This document shows, one piece after another, positions 1 through 10,022 of a stretch of 62,184 bases of DNA. Below the pieces are notes generated by a model. It made no database searches, was not told where the DNA came from, and was given only the letters and a program-made list of their open reading frames with translations. Origin of the DNA: Solimicrobium silvestre (lineage in GTDB: Bacteria > Pseudomonadota > Gammaproteobacteria > Burkholderiales > Burkholderiaceae_D); the NCBI RefSeq assembly GCF_002976435.1, contig NZ_PUGF01000028.1, forward strand, positions 1-62,184, read 5' to 3'. Each line of letters begins with the position of its first letter. Position 1 is the first letter of the stretch. The position numbers and the translations under genes were made by a program.

Positions 1-32
1 TCCAAACCAATCATTTTTACGGTAGTATCCAT
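1..32 (-). CDS. 5' end of an unidentified gene running off the window
   Basis: Reading leftwards off the window edge, an ATG at 32 starts MDTTVKMIGL and stays open to base 1. An AAGGAG-type ribosome binding site lies a few bases upstream (about 40-46), which supports a real start. It follows the truncated luciferase-like gene at 102 by about 70 bp on the same strand, so they may be co-transcribed. Ten residues are too few to name a family. Confidence 0.4.
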   Translation of the reverse strand, partial: MDTTVKMIGL

Positions 33-101
33 TTCGGACTCCTTCTCTTGATTGTCGCTTGCCAGCCCACCTGGCTCGCTAGGCACATTATGATGCCGTT
101 T

Positions 102-881
102 TCAGGAGGGTGGAGTCCATTTCATTAAGGTAGACGGCCTGCCACTGCGTAAATTTACAAACGCCTGCTGCATGGAGGTGGCTCTATAGTTGGCTTCTTC
201 GTCGCTATCTGCTGCAACCACATTCATCCCCAGCATTACATATGGTTTGGCAAGTTGTGCTGACGGCTTGAACGTGGCGCGATATAGCTCAATAGCTTGC
301 ATCATTTGTGCCGGTGCAAAATGTGAGGCAAACGCATACGGCCGCCCCAATTCTGCAGCTAGTTGCGCGCCATATAAGCTGGAACCGAGTATCCAGATTG
401 GAATGTTTAAGCCAGTGCCGGGAACCGCGCGTACCGAACGTTTTGGCTCTGCTGAAAAGTAATCCAGTAATTCCACTACATCTTGCGGGAATTCGTCCGC
501 GTCGGAAGCCAGATTGCGCCGCAATGCTCGCGCCGTTACCTGATCCGAACCGGGAGCTCGTCCCAGTCCCAAATCAATCCGACCGGGGAACAGCGATTCC
601 AGCGTGCCGAACTGTTCGGCAATCACCAGCGGTGAGTGGTTAGGCAACATAATTCCGCCTGCTCCGACTCGTATCCGTGTAGTGCCGCCCGCCACATGGC
701 CAATTAGTACCGCAGTTGCTGCACTGGCAATGCCCGGCATGCCGTGATGTTCCGCAAGCCAATAGCGGTGGTAGCCCCAGCGCTCGCCATGTTGGGCAAG
801 ATCAAGGCTGTTGCGAAACGACTGGGCAGCAGTGCTGCCTTGCGTGATGGGGGAGAGGTCGAGTATGGATAAGGGGATCAT
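102..881 (-). CDS. LLM-class flavin-dependent oxidoreductase, C-terminally truncated
   Basis: Bacterial luciferase-like (LLM) monooxygenase of the group that starts MIPLSxLDLSPI. Such enzymes use FMNH2 and O2 to oxidise small organic substrates; the substrate here is unknown. Visible landmarks are YRYWLAEHH-type (here [14 protein letters not shown]) near residues 40-50, the [14 protein letters not shown] strand near 75-90 and the [14 protein letters not shown] segment near 100. The ATG at 881 is preferred because homologues begin at MIPLS; a GTG at 890 is possible. Relatives are usually about 330-340 residues, whereas this one stops after about 260 (…[12 protein letters not shown] then TGA), so the last barrel elements are missing and the protein may be non-functional. 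No clear continuation was found in the other frames before the window edge. Confidence 0.75.
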   Translation of the reverse strand: MIPLSILDLSPITQGSTAAQSFRNSLDLAQHGERWGYHRYWLAEHHGMPGIASAATAVLIGHVAGGTTRIRVGAGGIMLPNHSPLVIAEQFGTLESLFPGRIDLGLGRAPGSDQVTARALRRNLASDADEFPQDVVELLDYFSAEPKRSVRAVPGTGLNIPIWILGSSLYGAQLAAELGRPYAFASHFAPAQMMQAIELYRATFKPSAQLAKPYVMLGMNVVAADSDEEANYRATSMQQAFVNLRSGRPSTLMKWTPPS

Positions 882-1025
882 TTCAGCCACTTGAGGATTA
901 AAGTTGGAAAGACAAGGGTGTTACGCTTGAATGATAGATTAATTGAGATAATCTGATTTAATTGCATATCCACAAGATAGCTTGTTACAATTTCCAGCAT
1001 CTGATTTCTTTATGAAAGAGTTCCC

Positions 1026-2165
1026 ATGATTATTTCGTCTGCAGCAGATTTTCGCGAAGCGGCACGGCGCAAGCTGCCGCGCTTTTTGTTTGATTATATT
1101 GACGGCGGTAGCTACGTTGAGCACACCTTAAAAGCTAATAGTGCTGATTTGGCTAATATCTGTTTGCGGCAGCGGGTACTTAAAAACATCACCAATTTAA
1201 GCCTTGAAACTGAATTGTTTGGTCAGAAACAGGCCATGCCGATTGTGTTCGGCCCAGTTGGATTAAGCGGTATGTTCGCACGGCGAGGCGAGGTTCAAGT
1301 TGCCAAGGCAGCGGCTAATAAAGGGATTCCATTCACCTTGTCGACGGTTTCAGTTTGCTCAATGGAAGAAGTTGCAGCGCAAAGTTCGCAGCCGATCTGG
1401 TTTCAGTTGTATGTGTTAAAAGATCGTGGTTTTATGAAAAATGCGCTTGAAAGAGCACAAGCCGCTGGCATAAAAAACCTGGTATTTACTGTTGATATGC
1501 CGATTCCCGGCGCACGTTATCGTGACGCGCATTCTGGCATGTCCGGCCGCTATTCCGCACCAAGGCGGATCTTGCAAGCGATGACTAAACCGGCATGGGC
1601 ATTTGATGTCGGCATTAATGGCCGTCCGCATGATCTGGGAAATGTTTCGGCCTACTTAGGGAAAGCGATAACACTGGAAGATTATATCGGCTGGTTAGGG
1701 AAAAATTTTGATGCATCAATTAGCTGGTCGGATCTGGAATGGGTGCGTGAATTTTGGAAAGGGCCGATGATTATTAAAGGTATTCTGGACCCTGACGACG
1801 CGCGCGATGCCGTTAAGTTCGGTGCCGACGGTATCGTCGTATCCAATCACGGTGGGCGACAACTTGACGGCGTTCTTTCTACCGCCAAAGCATTGCCTTC
1901 GATTGCGCAAGCCGTTGGTAGCGACCTGACTGTGTTGGCTGATTCGGGGGTACGTTCTGGGTTAGATGTCGTACGCATGCTGGCTCTTGGTGCCAAAGGG
2001 GTTTTATTGGGAAGAGCGGCAGCCTACGCTTTGGCGACAAACGGGCAGCAAGGGGTTGAACATTTGCTGGATATTTTTGCGCAGGAAATGCGCGTTGCAA
2101 TGACATTGACAGGCGTGACTACTATTGCGCAAATTGACGAAACCATTCTTAATTTAAAAGTGTAA
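1026..2165 (+). CDS. lldD: FMN-dependent L-lactate dehydrogenase
   Basis: Oxidises L-lactate to pyruvate and passes electrons to the respiratory quinone pool at the inner face of the cytoplasmic membrane. The 379-residue length equals the usual LldD length. The start [20 protein letters not shown] is typical. The FMN and active-site signature [11 protein letters not shown] carries the catalytic His at residue 275, the same number as in E. coli LldD; other flavin-binding segments ([30 protein letters not shown]) are intact. A GAAAGAG ribosome binding site precedes the ATG. It is a single-gene unit, convergent with cysK, and ends at a shared hairpin terminator. No lldP permease or lldR regulator adjoins it. 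Confidence 0.95.
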   Translation: MIISSAADFREAARRKLPRFLFDYIDGGSYVEHTLKANSADLANICLRQRVLKNITNLSLETELFGQKQAMPIVFGPVGLSGMFARRGEVQVAKAAANKGIPFTLSTVSVCSMEEVAAQSSQPIWFQLYVLKDRGFMKNALERAQAAGIKNLVFTVDMPIPGARYRDAHSGMSGRYSAPRRILQAMTKPAWAFDVGINGRPHDLGNVSAYLGKAITLEDYIGWLGKNFDASISWSDLEWVREFWKGPMIIKGILDPDDARDAVKFGADGIVVSNHGGRQLDGVLSTAKALPSIAQAVGSDLTVLADSGVRSGLDVVRMLALGAKGVLLGRAAAYALATNGQQGVEHLLDIFAQEMRVAMTLTGVTTIAQIDETILNLKV

Positions 2166-2193
2166 ATTGACGCCGCATATGTAGAAACGAAAA

Positions 2194-2224
2194 AATCTCG
2201 TTAATTTAGCAAATTAACGAGATT
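2194..2224. terminator. Bidirectional intrinsic terminator between lldD and cysK
   Basis: A perfect 14-bp inverted repeat (2194-2207 with 2211-2224) closes on a 3-nt loop. An A-run lies on the left (a U-run for minus-strand transcripts) and an AT-rich stretch on the right. It sits between the convergent stop codons of lldD and cysK, so it can serve both. Confidence 0.85.
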
Positions 2225-2244
2225 ATATTGCTACCAGTCGACGA

Positions 2245-3222
2245 TTAAACCTTCAAGCCACTGACATCAAACACGCCATCAAACAACACTGAACTTAAGT
2301 AGCGCTCGCCAGAATCAGGCAAGATCACCACGATCGTTTTGCCTGCATTTTGGGGCAGTTTAGCCAAACGTACCGCCACCGCAGTTGCGGCGCCGCTTGA
2401 TATTCCCGACAAAATACCTTCTTCGCGGGCTAAGCGTAGCGCAAATGCAATCGCATCTTCATTGCTAACGGTTTCAATGTCATCGACCAAACTTAAGTCA
2501 AGCACCTCTGGCACAAAACCAGCGCCGATGCCCTGGATTTTATGCGGGCCTGGTTTGATTGTTTCATGGGCGCGTGCCTGGCTTAATACCGGGCTGGCAA
2601 TCGGTTCGACGGCGACCGACTGCACCTTCGCGCCTTTGATCTTTTTAAGGTAACGCGAAACACCGGTAATGGTGCCGCCCGTGCCAACACCCGCAATAAA
2701 GATATCTACTTTTCCGTCGGTATCGTTCCAAATTTCTGGCCCTGTTGTTGCTTCATGAATGGCCGGATTAGATGGATTTTTAAATTGTTGTAGCAAGACA
2801 TATTTATCGGGATTTGATGCCGCAATTTCTTCCGCTTTGGCGATGGCTCCACTCATCCCTTTTGCGCCTTCGGTCAGGATCAATTTTGCGCCGTAGGCCA
2901 GTAACAATTTGCGCCGTTCAATGCTCATTGTTTCAGGCATGGTTAAGGTAAGCGGAATTCCGCGCGCCGCTGCTACAAATGCTAAAGCAATACCGGTATT
3001 GCCACTGGTGGGTTCGACGAGTTCTTTGCCTGGCCCTAAAACGCCGCGCTTTTCTGCATCGTCGATCATGGCGGCACCGATGCGGCATTTCACTGAATAA
3101 GCTGGGTTGCGACCTTCAATTTTTGCCAGAATCGTGGCACCAGCGCCATCGCTGACGTGGTTTAAGCGTACTAGCGGAGTGCGCCCGATCGATAGCGAAT
3201 TATCTTTAAACCAGTTTGACAT
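2245..3222 (-). CDS. cysK: Cysteine synthase A (O-acetylserine sulfhydrylase)
   Basis: PLP enzyme that makes L-cysteine from O-acetylserine and sulfide in the cytoplasm. The PLP lysine is Lys45 in [12 protein letters not shown], the substrate-binding loop is [10 protein letters not shown] (about 70-80), the phosphate-binding loop is [10 protein letters not shown] (about 180) and the PLP ring contact is near the C-terminal [10 protein letters not shown]. The 325-residue length fits CysK. The presence of KIQGIGAGF and a full C-terminus argues for CysK rather than CysM or cystathionine beta-synthase. An AAGGGG site lies 5 nt before the ATG. It could supply a sink for sulfide made from sulfate released by the sulfatases in this window, but no regulatory link was seen. 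Confidence 0.93.
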   Translation of the reverse strand: MSNWFKDNSLSIGRTPLVRLNHVSDGAGATILAKIEGRNPAYSVKCRIGAAMIDDAEKRGVLGPGKELVEPTSGNTGIALAFVAAARGIPLTLTMPETMSIERRKLLLAYGAKLILTEGAKGMSGAIAKAEEIAASNPDKYVLLQQFKNPSNPAIHEATTGPEIWNDTDGKVDIFIAGVGTGGTITGVSRYLKKIKGAKVQSVAVEPIASPVLSQARAHETIKPGPHKIQGIGAGFVPEVLDLSLVDDIETVSNEDAIAFALRLAREEGILSGISSGAATAVAVRLAKLPQNAGKTIVVILPDSGERYLSSVLFDGVFDVSGLKV

Positions 3223-3496
3223 GACAGCCCCTTTGGAAATGGTGAGTAAGTTTAAATAAGTATGAATAAAGCCACTTTTCTAATGAGTTCTATGAGCATA
3301 CCTAACTCTTTTTATAAGGACAACGAATAAAAAAATATTACTATATGCAAAAATGTTAAGTTTGGATGGCTCTGCACAAGAGCTAAATTTCTGCGTATTT
3401 AATCCCCGTTTTAAGCAGGTTTTATGTGGTTCATTTATTTTTTCTGCTATTGTGAATATGCAACATGTACTTGTCTGAGGTCATCGCGGGGATAAA

Positions 3497-4609
3497 ATGC
3501 GTACGCTGATATTGTGGTTCCACCGACTGTTTAATCCTGGCTATATACCTAAAAGTAGCCGTGCCGGTACGCAGTCAGCGAGCGATTCAATGTCAACCGC
3601 TTCAAGCAGGGCAGCGGCCAAATTGGCTAAGTTAGCCAAATCACTCGCGTCCAGCAAACATGCTGCACCCAAGAATGAGTTTTTAGGAAATTATAAACAA
3701 TTACCAAGCTATGTTGATGCGCGCTATTTTGATTGGATGGCGGGTAAATCGACTGGAAACGTAGTCGAAGACAGTTCGTTTGAACGAAAATTAATTGAAT
3801 ATCTGGCCGCTTTGGCCGCTTCTGAGTTTGCCGGTTCTAATTTGATTCCACGAGTTCCCAGCGTGATGGTGCAGTTGCTGAAACGTATGCACGAAGAGAA
3901 TGTTTCCGGCTCAGAATTGTCGCGCATTATTACCAAAGACGTAGTGCTGGTGGCCGCTATTCTCAGTGAAGTGAATAGCTCTTTTTATAATTTGTCGGAT
4001 CGCATCAACGATCTTAGTCAAGCCATTCTCCTGCTAGGACATAACCGCTTGCGCATGGTGTTAGCCAAAATCTCATTTACGCCTATTTATAATGCACAGC
4101 TTGGTGCTTACACCAAATTAACTGCCGCCAAAATTTGGGAAGAGTCGCAAAAGCGCGCATTTGTATGTTATTTGCTGGCAAAGCATCAAAAGGTCGATCC
4201 ATTTATGGCTTTTTTGGCCGGTTTAATGCAAGACGTGGGCTTAATGGTGGCGTTGCGGGTGTTTGATCGCAGTAGCGGCAGTGGGCAATTGCCGACCTCA
4301 CCGACTTTTCGTGATGAGTTTCAGCAGCAGTCTATGGTGCTGTCAGCACGTATCGGCCACATATGGTCGTTGCCGGAAGTGGTGATTAAAGCGATTGAAG
4401 GGCAGGGTATGGATAAAACCGCTTTAGCCAAGATACCACTTGCCAAAGTATTGCAAAAAGGAGATTTCTTAAGCAAAACCTGTGTTCTGATTGACTCTGG
4501 GCAACTTAATGTCGACATGGAACGGGTTCGTGGTGTGCTCACCGAAGCAGAAATGGATTGTTTGTTTACGCTGCTTGAGGGTAATAAGAACGTTTCCAAT
4601 ATTTTGTGA
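3497..4609 (+). CDS. HDOD-domain protein
   Basis: HDOD proteins are HD-superfamily relatives lacking most metal ligands. They act as signalling scaffolds, often with c-di-GMP or stress circuits. The HDOD domain spans about residues 100-310, from IPRVPSVMVQLLKRM through the LSQAILLLGHNRLRMVLAK helix to the FLAGLMQDVGLMVALRVF segment. The roughly 100 residues before it are low-complexity and Ser/Ala-rich with no recognised fold. A GGGG site lies just before the ATG at 3497. The next gene, 182 bp downstream on the same strand, is an exported S9 peptidase; a second HDOD plus S9 pair occurs at 29-32 kb. The exact role is unknown. Confidence 0.8.
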   Translation: MRTLILWFHRLFNPGYIPKSSRAGTQSASDSMSTASSRAAAKLAKLAKSLASSKHAAPKNEFLGNYKQLPSYVDARYFDWMAGKSTGNVVEDSSFERKLIEYLAALAASEFAGSNLIPRVPSVMVQLLKRMHEENVSGSELSRIITKDVVLVAAILSEVNSSFYNLSDRINDLSQAILLLGHNRLRMVLAKISFTPIYNAQLGAYTKLTAAKIWEESQKRAFVCYLLAKHQKVDPFMAFLAGLMQDVGLMVALRVFDRSSGSGQLPTSPTFRDEFQQQSMVLSARIGHIWSLPEVVIKAIEGQGMDKTALAKIPLAKVLQKGDFLSKTCVLIDSGQLNVDMERVRGVLTEAEMDCLFTLLEGNKNVSNIL

Positions 4610-4791
4610 ATTCATCGATTACAGCTAACTCAATCAACGCCAATAACATCATTCCCGTGCACTAGGTTGTTATTAGGGAACACTTCTGCTATCTTCTTGC
4701 GAGCAATGCAACATCGCTTACATCATTCCCTACACGCGTTATTCCAGAACTTCAGGTTTCTTGAGGTTGACGCATAACAATTAAAGACAAC

Positions 4792-7032
4792 ATGATGCGC
4801 TTATTACGGCTAACTCTATTCGCTATGACCTTATCTCTTGCCAGTATCCCTTCCTTTGCCGACCGCCTGACACTTGAACGTATTCACGCCGATCCGTCGC
4901 TGTCGGGCCCTACCGTTAGTGCTCTTAAAATGTCGCCGGATGGCAGTCGGGTCACTTTTTTGCGTGGACGTAGTGATGATCGGTTTCAGCTTGATTTGTG
5001 GGAATTCAATTTAAAAGACAACTCGACCAAGTTATTGGTCGATTCAAAAATATTGCTGCCTGAAGAGAAGTTATCTGATGCAGAAAAAGCGCGTCGCGAA
5101 CGTGAACGTACTGCTAGTTTTCATGGGATTTCGGACTACAGCTGGTCGCCGGATGGCAAGCAATTACTAGTGACGTTGGCGGGCAATTTATATTTGGCCG
5201 ACGTGGCACATCCAGACCAGGCGCGACGGATTGTTTCTGGTGATGTGATTGATCCAAAAATTTCACCTAAGGGACATTATGTGTCGTTTGTGCGTGCGCA
5301 AAATTTATTTACGATTGATTTAGCCACCAACAAGGAGCAGCAATTAACCACGGACGGTGGCGGTGCAATTCATAACGCCGAAGCCGAGTTTGTAGCGCAG
5401 GAAGAAATGTCGCAGACCAGCGGCTATTGGTGGGCGCCGGATGACTCGGCAATTGCCTTCAAGCATTTTGATGAAACGCCAGTACCGAATGCACGTCGCT
5501 TTGAAATTTATGCTGATCATACCGAAATTATTGAACAGCGTTATCCAGCGGCGGGTGATCCGAACGTATTAGTTTCGTTGGCGCTGGTAGCACCGACCGG
5601 CGGAAAAATCCACACTGTGGATTTAGGTAAAGAAACGGATATTTATCTGGTGCGCGCCGACTGGAGTTCCGACGCGCAGCACTTGGTGTATCAACGCGAA
5701 ACGCGTGATCAAAAGCGTCTGGATTTGGTGGCAGTGGATGCGTCCACATTGGCGCAGCATACCTTGCTGTCAGAAACATCGCCTAGCTGGGTCAGCGTTG
5801 GCGTTGCGCGTCCACACTTTCTGGAAAAAACTAAGCAATTCATTTGGGCCTCAGAACGTAGCGGCCGCAATCATGTGTATTTGTACGACATGAATGGACA
5901 GATGCTGCATGCAATTTCAAGCGGCGAATGGGGTATTGATGATGTGCTGGCCGTCGATGAAAAAGCCGGGCGTGTGTATGTTGCCGCTAACCGCGACGCG
6001 GTGATTGATAAGCAGGTGTATGCGTTAGCGATAGACGGCAGCATGGCAGACCATCCGGCACGTGTCACCAAAGCCGATGGCTGGCATGAGGCTAATTTCT
6101 CCAAGCATGGCAGTGCGTTTATTGATACCTGGTCAGACAACGACACGCCACCGCAAGTCAGTGTCCGGCATGCCGATGGCAGCTTAATCACCTGGCTGGA
6201 ACACAATGAACTCAACAGCACGCATCCGTATGCGCCGTATAAACCTTCGCATGTGCCAACCGAATTTGGCACGCTGAAGTCAGCGGACGGGCAAGTGCTG
6301 CATTATTCAATATTGAAACCACCCGGCTTTGATCCGGCCAAGCACTATCCGGTATTTTTAAGTGTCTATGGTGGCCCACACGCGCAAACGGTGCAACGAC
6401 GCTGGGGTGATTTATTTGGGCAAGTGATGGCGCAGCAAGGTTACGTGGTGTTTAAGTTGGATAACCGCGGATCCTTCCGCCGTGAACGCCGTTTTACCGA
6501 TGTGATTTATAAAAATTTAGGTAAAAATGAAGTGGCAGATCAGTTGGTCGGTATTGATTGGCTGGCACAACAACCGTATGTCGATGCTAAACGGATCGGT
6601 GTATTTGGCTGGAGTTATGGCGGCTTTATGACTTTGCGTTTATTGGAAGCAGCATCCGATCGTATCGCGTTGGGCGTTGCCGTTGCACCGGTTACCGAGT
6701 GGGATTTATACGATACGCATTACACAGAACAATTTTTAACTCGCCCTAAAGACAATCCGGAAGGCTATCAACAAAGCGGCGTAATTGCACATCTGGATGG
6801 ATTAAAGTCACCGTTATTACTGATCCACGGCATGGCGGATGACAATGTGTTGTTTGTGAATTCGACCCGCTTAATCGACGAAATGCAAAACCGCGGCATC
6901 CTGTTTAACATGATGACTTACCCTGGCGGCAAACACGGCATATCTAAGAAATCCAGCAATTTGCATGTGTTCAAGACGATTAATAATTTCTTTAACCAGC
7001 ATTTTGGTGTGAGTGGCATTGATCAAAAATAA
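4792..7032 (+). CDS. Exported dipeptidyl peptidase IV (family S9B)
   Basis: Serine peptidase expected to release N-terminal X-Pro or X-Ala dipeptides, probably in the periplasm. A signal peptide spans about residues 1-23 (hydrophobic, ending SIPSFA). A beta-propeller domain runs to about residue 480, including the AEFVAQEEM stretch whose Glu pair matches the DPP-IV amino-terminus anchor. The alpha/beta-hydrolase domain follows, with the nucleophile Ser608 in GWSYGG, an Asp in GMADDNVLF and a His in GGKHGIS. The 746 residues are full length for the family. No strong ribosome binding site is evident; a second ATG follows immediately. Upstream is an HDOD gene. Confidence 0.92.
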   Translation: MMRLLRLTLFAMTLSLASIPSFADRLTLERIHADPSLSGPTVSALKMSPDGSRVTFLRGRSDDRFQLDLWEFNLKDNSTKLLVDSKILLPEEKLSDAEKARRERERTASFHGISDYSWSPDGKQLLVTLAGNLYLADVAHPDQARRIVSGDVIDPKISPKGHYVSFVRAQNLFTIDLATNKEQQLTTDGGGAIHNAEAEFVAQEEMSQTSGYWWAPDDSAIAFKHFDETPVPNARRFEIYADHTEIIEQRYPAAGDPNVLVSLALVAPTGGKIHTVDLGKETDIYLVRADWSSDAQHLVYQRETRDQKRLDLVAVDASTLAQHTLLSETSPSWVSVGVARPHFLEKTKQFIWASERSGRNHVYLYDMNGQMLHAISSGEWGIDDVLAVDEKAGRVYVAANRDAVIDKQVYALAIDGSMADHPARVTKADGWHEANFSKHGSAFIDTWSDNDTPPQVSVRHADGSLITWLEHNELNSTHPYAPYKPSHVPTEFGTLKSADGQVLHYSILKPPGFDPAKHYPVFLSVYGGPHAQTVQRRWGDLFGQVMAQQGYVVFKLDNRGSFRRERRFTDVIYKNLGKNEVADQLVGIDWLAQQPYVDAKRIGVFGWSYGGFMTLRLLEAASDRIALGVAVAPVTEWDLYDTHYTEQFLTRPKDNPEGYQQSGVIAHLDGLKSPLLLIHGMADDNVLFVNSTRLIDEMQNRGILFNMMTYPGGKHGISKKSSNLHVFKTINNFFNQHFGVSGIDQK

Positions 7033-7209
7033 GTTGGATATGGAGATTGGCAAAGTGGGCGCACGTGTCTAGTGCCCACCAAAATGTTGCTGGTGATATT
7101 GGGCATGCGCGCGGCGAACTCGGCGTTATACGCTAAATGCTGACCGATTTTTTTGCGGATTATCAGGTGCTGGACGTAGTAGGCATATCGACTTAAGGGC
7201 GCATCAACA

Positions 7210-8613
7210 TTGAAAACAATTGCAATTATCGGCGCAGGATTTAGCGGAACCGTTACCGCATTAAACCTGTTGCGCCAGGCTGAAGCTTTAAAAGCACAAA
7301 TCAATGTGGTCTTGATTGATAAGGCGGCCTCGTTTGGCAAAGGCTTAGCCTACGCAACAGAAGATGACAATCTTGTGCTGAATGTGCCGATCGGTAATAT
7401 GAGTGCATTTGCCGATTTGCCGGATGATTTTTTAGAGTTCTGCCATGGAATGGATTCCTCTTTAAATCACGGTTCTTTTGTATTTAGGCGCATTTATGGT
7501 GAATATCTACAGTTAAGATTGCGTGAAGCAAAATCGGCGTATACCGACAGATTAATTGAAATGCGGGATTTCGTAACAGGGATGCGACCAAGCCAAGGCG
7601 GCCTCATCCTCAATTTGCAAACTGGCGCGCAAGTGGCCGCCGATTGTGTGGTATTGGCATTCGGTCATTTTGCACCGCGGGCTTTATCTGAAATCTTAGG
7701 TGAAGCAACATTTCATCAACGCATCGATCAACAAACTTATTTAGATAACCCCTGGGATGTTGCAGCGCTTGACCGTTTGCCAGCAGACAAGGATGTGTTG
7801 ATAGTCGGCACCGGACACACCGCTATGGACACCTTGTTTCGTCTGGTTTCTTCTTCATTAGCACGTAAAATTTATATTGTTTCCAGACATGGACACACAC
7901 CGAATGGACATCGAAAAGCAGGTGAATTTGTCAAGCTGGCGCAGTTGACCAAGTCGGTAGAAAGTACGATGAGAAGTTTGCTTTCTGACCGGCCAACAAT
8001 CAGGATGCTATTTTCAACAATCCGTAAATTAAGCAAGCAGCATAGTGAGCAGCAGGGTAACTGGCGTGATGTGATTAACAGTCTTCGACAACTTACTCCG
8101 GAAATTTGGCGGGCGCTGCCAGGCAGCGAGCGGGCGCGATTTTTACGCCATGTCGTTTATCACTGGGATGTGTTGCGACACCGACTTGCACCGGTCGCTA
8201 TTCGACGCTTTGAAGACTTGCTCTCTGCAGGGCGGGTTGAAATTATTGCCGGACGTATTGCGCAATTTGACTCAATTGCGGGCGATAGCACTATCTGCGC
8301 AAGCATCCGCCTGCGAGGGTCAAATCGCTGCCGAGAATTCATGGTTGGCTCCGTTATTAATTGTACTGGCCCAAACTATGATATTCACCGCATTAGCAAC
8401 CCCTTGGTGCGGCAACTGACCGATGCGGGGATTTTGCAGCAAGATGAGTTGAAGACGGGTTTTACCGTCGATGAAAATTATCGTTGCAGTGATTTGCCTA
8501 ATCTCCATTACATCGGCCCTATGTTAAAAGCCAGTTACTGGGAAGCGATTGCGGTTCCGGAGTTGCGAGTGCATTCGCAAAACCTAGCGAAAATAATACT
8601 CGTGAGCGCCTGA
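7210..8613 (+). CDS. FAD/NAD(P)-binding oxidoreductase (NAD_binding_9 type)
   Basis: Cytoplasmic flavoprotein of the group with PF13454-like N-termini. The Rossmann fingerprint GAGFSG lies at residues 8-13, followed by a long insert typical of this family (GKGLAYATEDDNLVLNVP). A second dinucleotide motif is VLIVGTGHTAMD near residue 197, and NCTGPNYDI plus a C-terminal YIGPMLKASYWEAIAVPELR segment complete it. The start is a TTG at 7210; an ATG start that keeps the Rossmann strand was not found. The reaction is unknown; related proteins are annotated only as FAD-dependent oxidoreductases. It is likely a single-gene unit between the peptidase and the porin. Confidence 0.75.
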   Translation: MKTIAIIGAGFSGTVTALNLLRQAEALKAQINVVLIDKAASFGKGLAYATEDDNLVLNVPIGNMSAFADLPDDFLEFCHGMDSSLNHGSFVFRRIYGEYLQLRLREAKSAYTDRLIEMRDFVTGMRPSQGGLILNLQTGAQVAADCVVLAFGHFAPRALSEILGEATFHQRIDQQTYLDNPWDVAALDRLPADKDVLIVGTGHTAMDTLFRLVSSSLARKIYIVSRHGHTPNGHRKAGEFVKLAQLTKSVESTMRSLLSDRPTIRMLFSTIRKLSKQHSEQQGNWRDVINSLRQLTPEIWRALPGSERARFLRHVVYHWDVLRHRLAPVAIRRFEDLLSAGRVEIIAGRIAQFDSIAGDSTICASIRLRGSNRCREFMVGSVINCTGPNYDIHRISNPLVRQLTDAGILQQDELKTGFTVDENYRCSDLPNLHYIGPMLKASYWEAIAVPELRVHSQNLAKIILVSA

Positions 8614-8843
8614 TAAATTTGTGGATCCGGTTGGGAGAATCGCATTAATTCGCTGATTCACCGGCCATCGCATTTTTATTGACATTTCCTTACAGCTAAT
8701 TCCCTTATGCGATTTCCGCATATCAAAACTTAAAATCATTCGTTCTGTAAAGAAACTGTGAATGCTAATCTGCGTTTTCCAGTGATAGCCAACGTGTTTG
8801 CTCACTCAAACGCTGTCAACTTTACATTTTTACGAAAGAAATA

Positions 8844-9992
8844 ATGAACTACAAACATTTTGCAATCGGCTTGGTTTCTTTAGCTTCAGGCGTAGCACAT
8901 GCACAATCCAGCACCACAATTTATGGCGTTATTGACGCTGGCACGCGTTACTCTTCCGGTCTGGGTTTGTCGGCGACTTCCTCGCCATCCGCAAGCAACG
9001 CGAGCACAACTGGCTTGGCTAGCGGGGTAGACAGGTCAGGACGTTTTGGTTTTACCGGAACGGAAGATCTCGGCGGTGGTTATCAGGCATTATTTAAATT
9101 GGAAAGCGATCTATATACAAATACCGGCAGTACCAACGCCAACACTGGTACCGGTAAAGATGCTGCGGCGGCAACGACCGATAAATTTTTTGAACGTGAA
9201 GCCAGTGTGGGTATTGCCACGCCATTTGGAAAAGTATTATTTGGACGTCAGCAAAGCGTGATACGTGACATTATTGATGAAATTGATGCCATTGATGGAC
9301 GCTTCACCGGATTCAACCCAAATTTACAATTCACCTCTCTTAATTCAGCTTCTTTAGTCACTTCGTCGGGTACTTACTATGGCACAGGCGACCCTGGTAA
9401 TGGCTCCATGATGAGACAAGATAACGCGGTTAAATACATCGCGCAATCGGGCCCGGTTACCGGTACGTTGTTGTATTCATTTGGCGGTGTGGCTGGCTCG
9501 ACACCATCTGGCTCAAGTGCCCAGGCAGGATTAAGCTATCGCGATGGTGGATTAGTGTTATCTGCTGCGTATGAAAATTTAAACAATAATAACGATACTC
9601 TTAAATTGACTGCGTACACAGCTGGTGGCCGCTACACATTCGGTGATTGGCAAATTGCTGCCAACTATGGAAGTAATAGCGCCGACAATACGCCGACTAC
9701 ACAAATTAAAACGGATATTTATTCAATCGGTACCACGTACGCAGCTACCTCGGCAATTGATCTGACATTGGGCTATTACAATGTAAATCGGACCTGGACT
9801 AATGATGTAAAACCAGATGCAACGATTAACCGTGTGATTGGTTTCGCAGAATATAAATTCTCGAAAAGCACGCTGGTTTATTTGGAACTTGACCATAACA
9901 AATGGGGTGGCGATGTAACGCAATTCCAGGGCGGTGCTGCCAATAAATCAACAACAACGGGATTCACCATCGGGATTAATCATCAAATTTAA
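8844..9992 (+). CDS. Gram-negative trimeric outer-membrane porin
   Basis: General diffusion porin of the betaproteobacterial type. The signal peptide is MNYKHFAIGLVSLASGVAHA, and the mature protein begins AQSSTTIYGVIDAGTRYSS, the standard first strand. Repeated strand signatures follow, including SRFGFTGTEDLGGGYQALFKLE (here with GRFGF) and REASVGIATPFGKVLFGRQ. At 382 residues it has the usual size. The last residue is Ile (…GINHQI) rather than the Phe that outer-membrane porins normally use as a BAM-recognition end, which is unusual. An AAAGAAATA sequence precedes the ATG. It converges on the EAL gene with only about 30 bp between stops. Confidence 0.92.
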   Translation: MNYKHFAIGLVSLASGVAHAQSSTTIYGVIDAGTRYSSGLGLSATSSPSASNASTTGLASGVDRSGRFGFTGTEDLGGGYQALFKLESDLYTNTGSTNANTGTGKDAAAATTDKFFEREASVGIATPFGKVLFGRQQSVIRDIIDEIDAIDGRFTGFNPNLQFTSLNSASLVTSSGTYYGTGDPGNGSMMRQDNAVKYIAQSGPVTGTLLYSFGGVAGSTPSGSSAQAGLSYRDGGLVLSAAYENLNNNNDTLKLTAYTAGGRYTFGDWQIAANYGSNSADNTPTTQIKTDIYSIGTTYAATSAIDLTLGYYNVNRTWTNDVKPDATINRVIGFAEYKFSKSTLVYLELDHNKWGGDVTQFQGGAANKSTTTGFTIGINHQI

Positions 9993-10022
9993 TGACGTTG
10001 ATGCTATTTTTTTATCGTTGCC

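Noticed and set aside
7033-7209. TTGCGGATTAT at about 7155, resembling part of the AraC operator
   Set aside because: There is no second half-site 21 bp away and no fitting -10 box, so the match is probably chance.
8679-8707. TTGACA at 8679 as the porin promoter
   Set aside because: No acceptable -10 box lies at 16-18 bp spacing, so it was not annotated.
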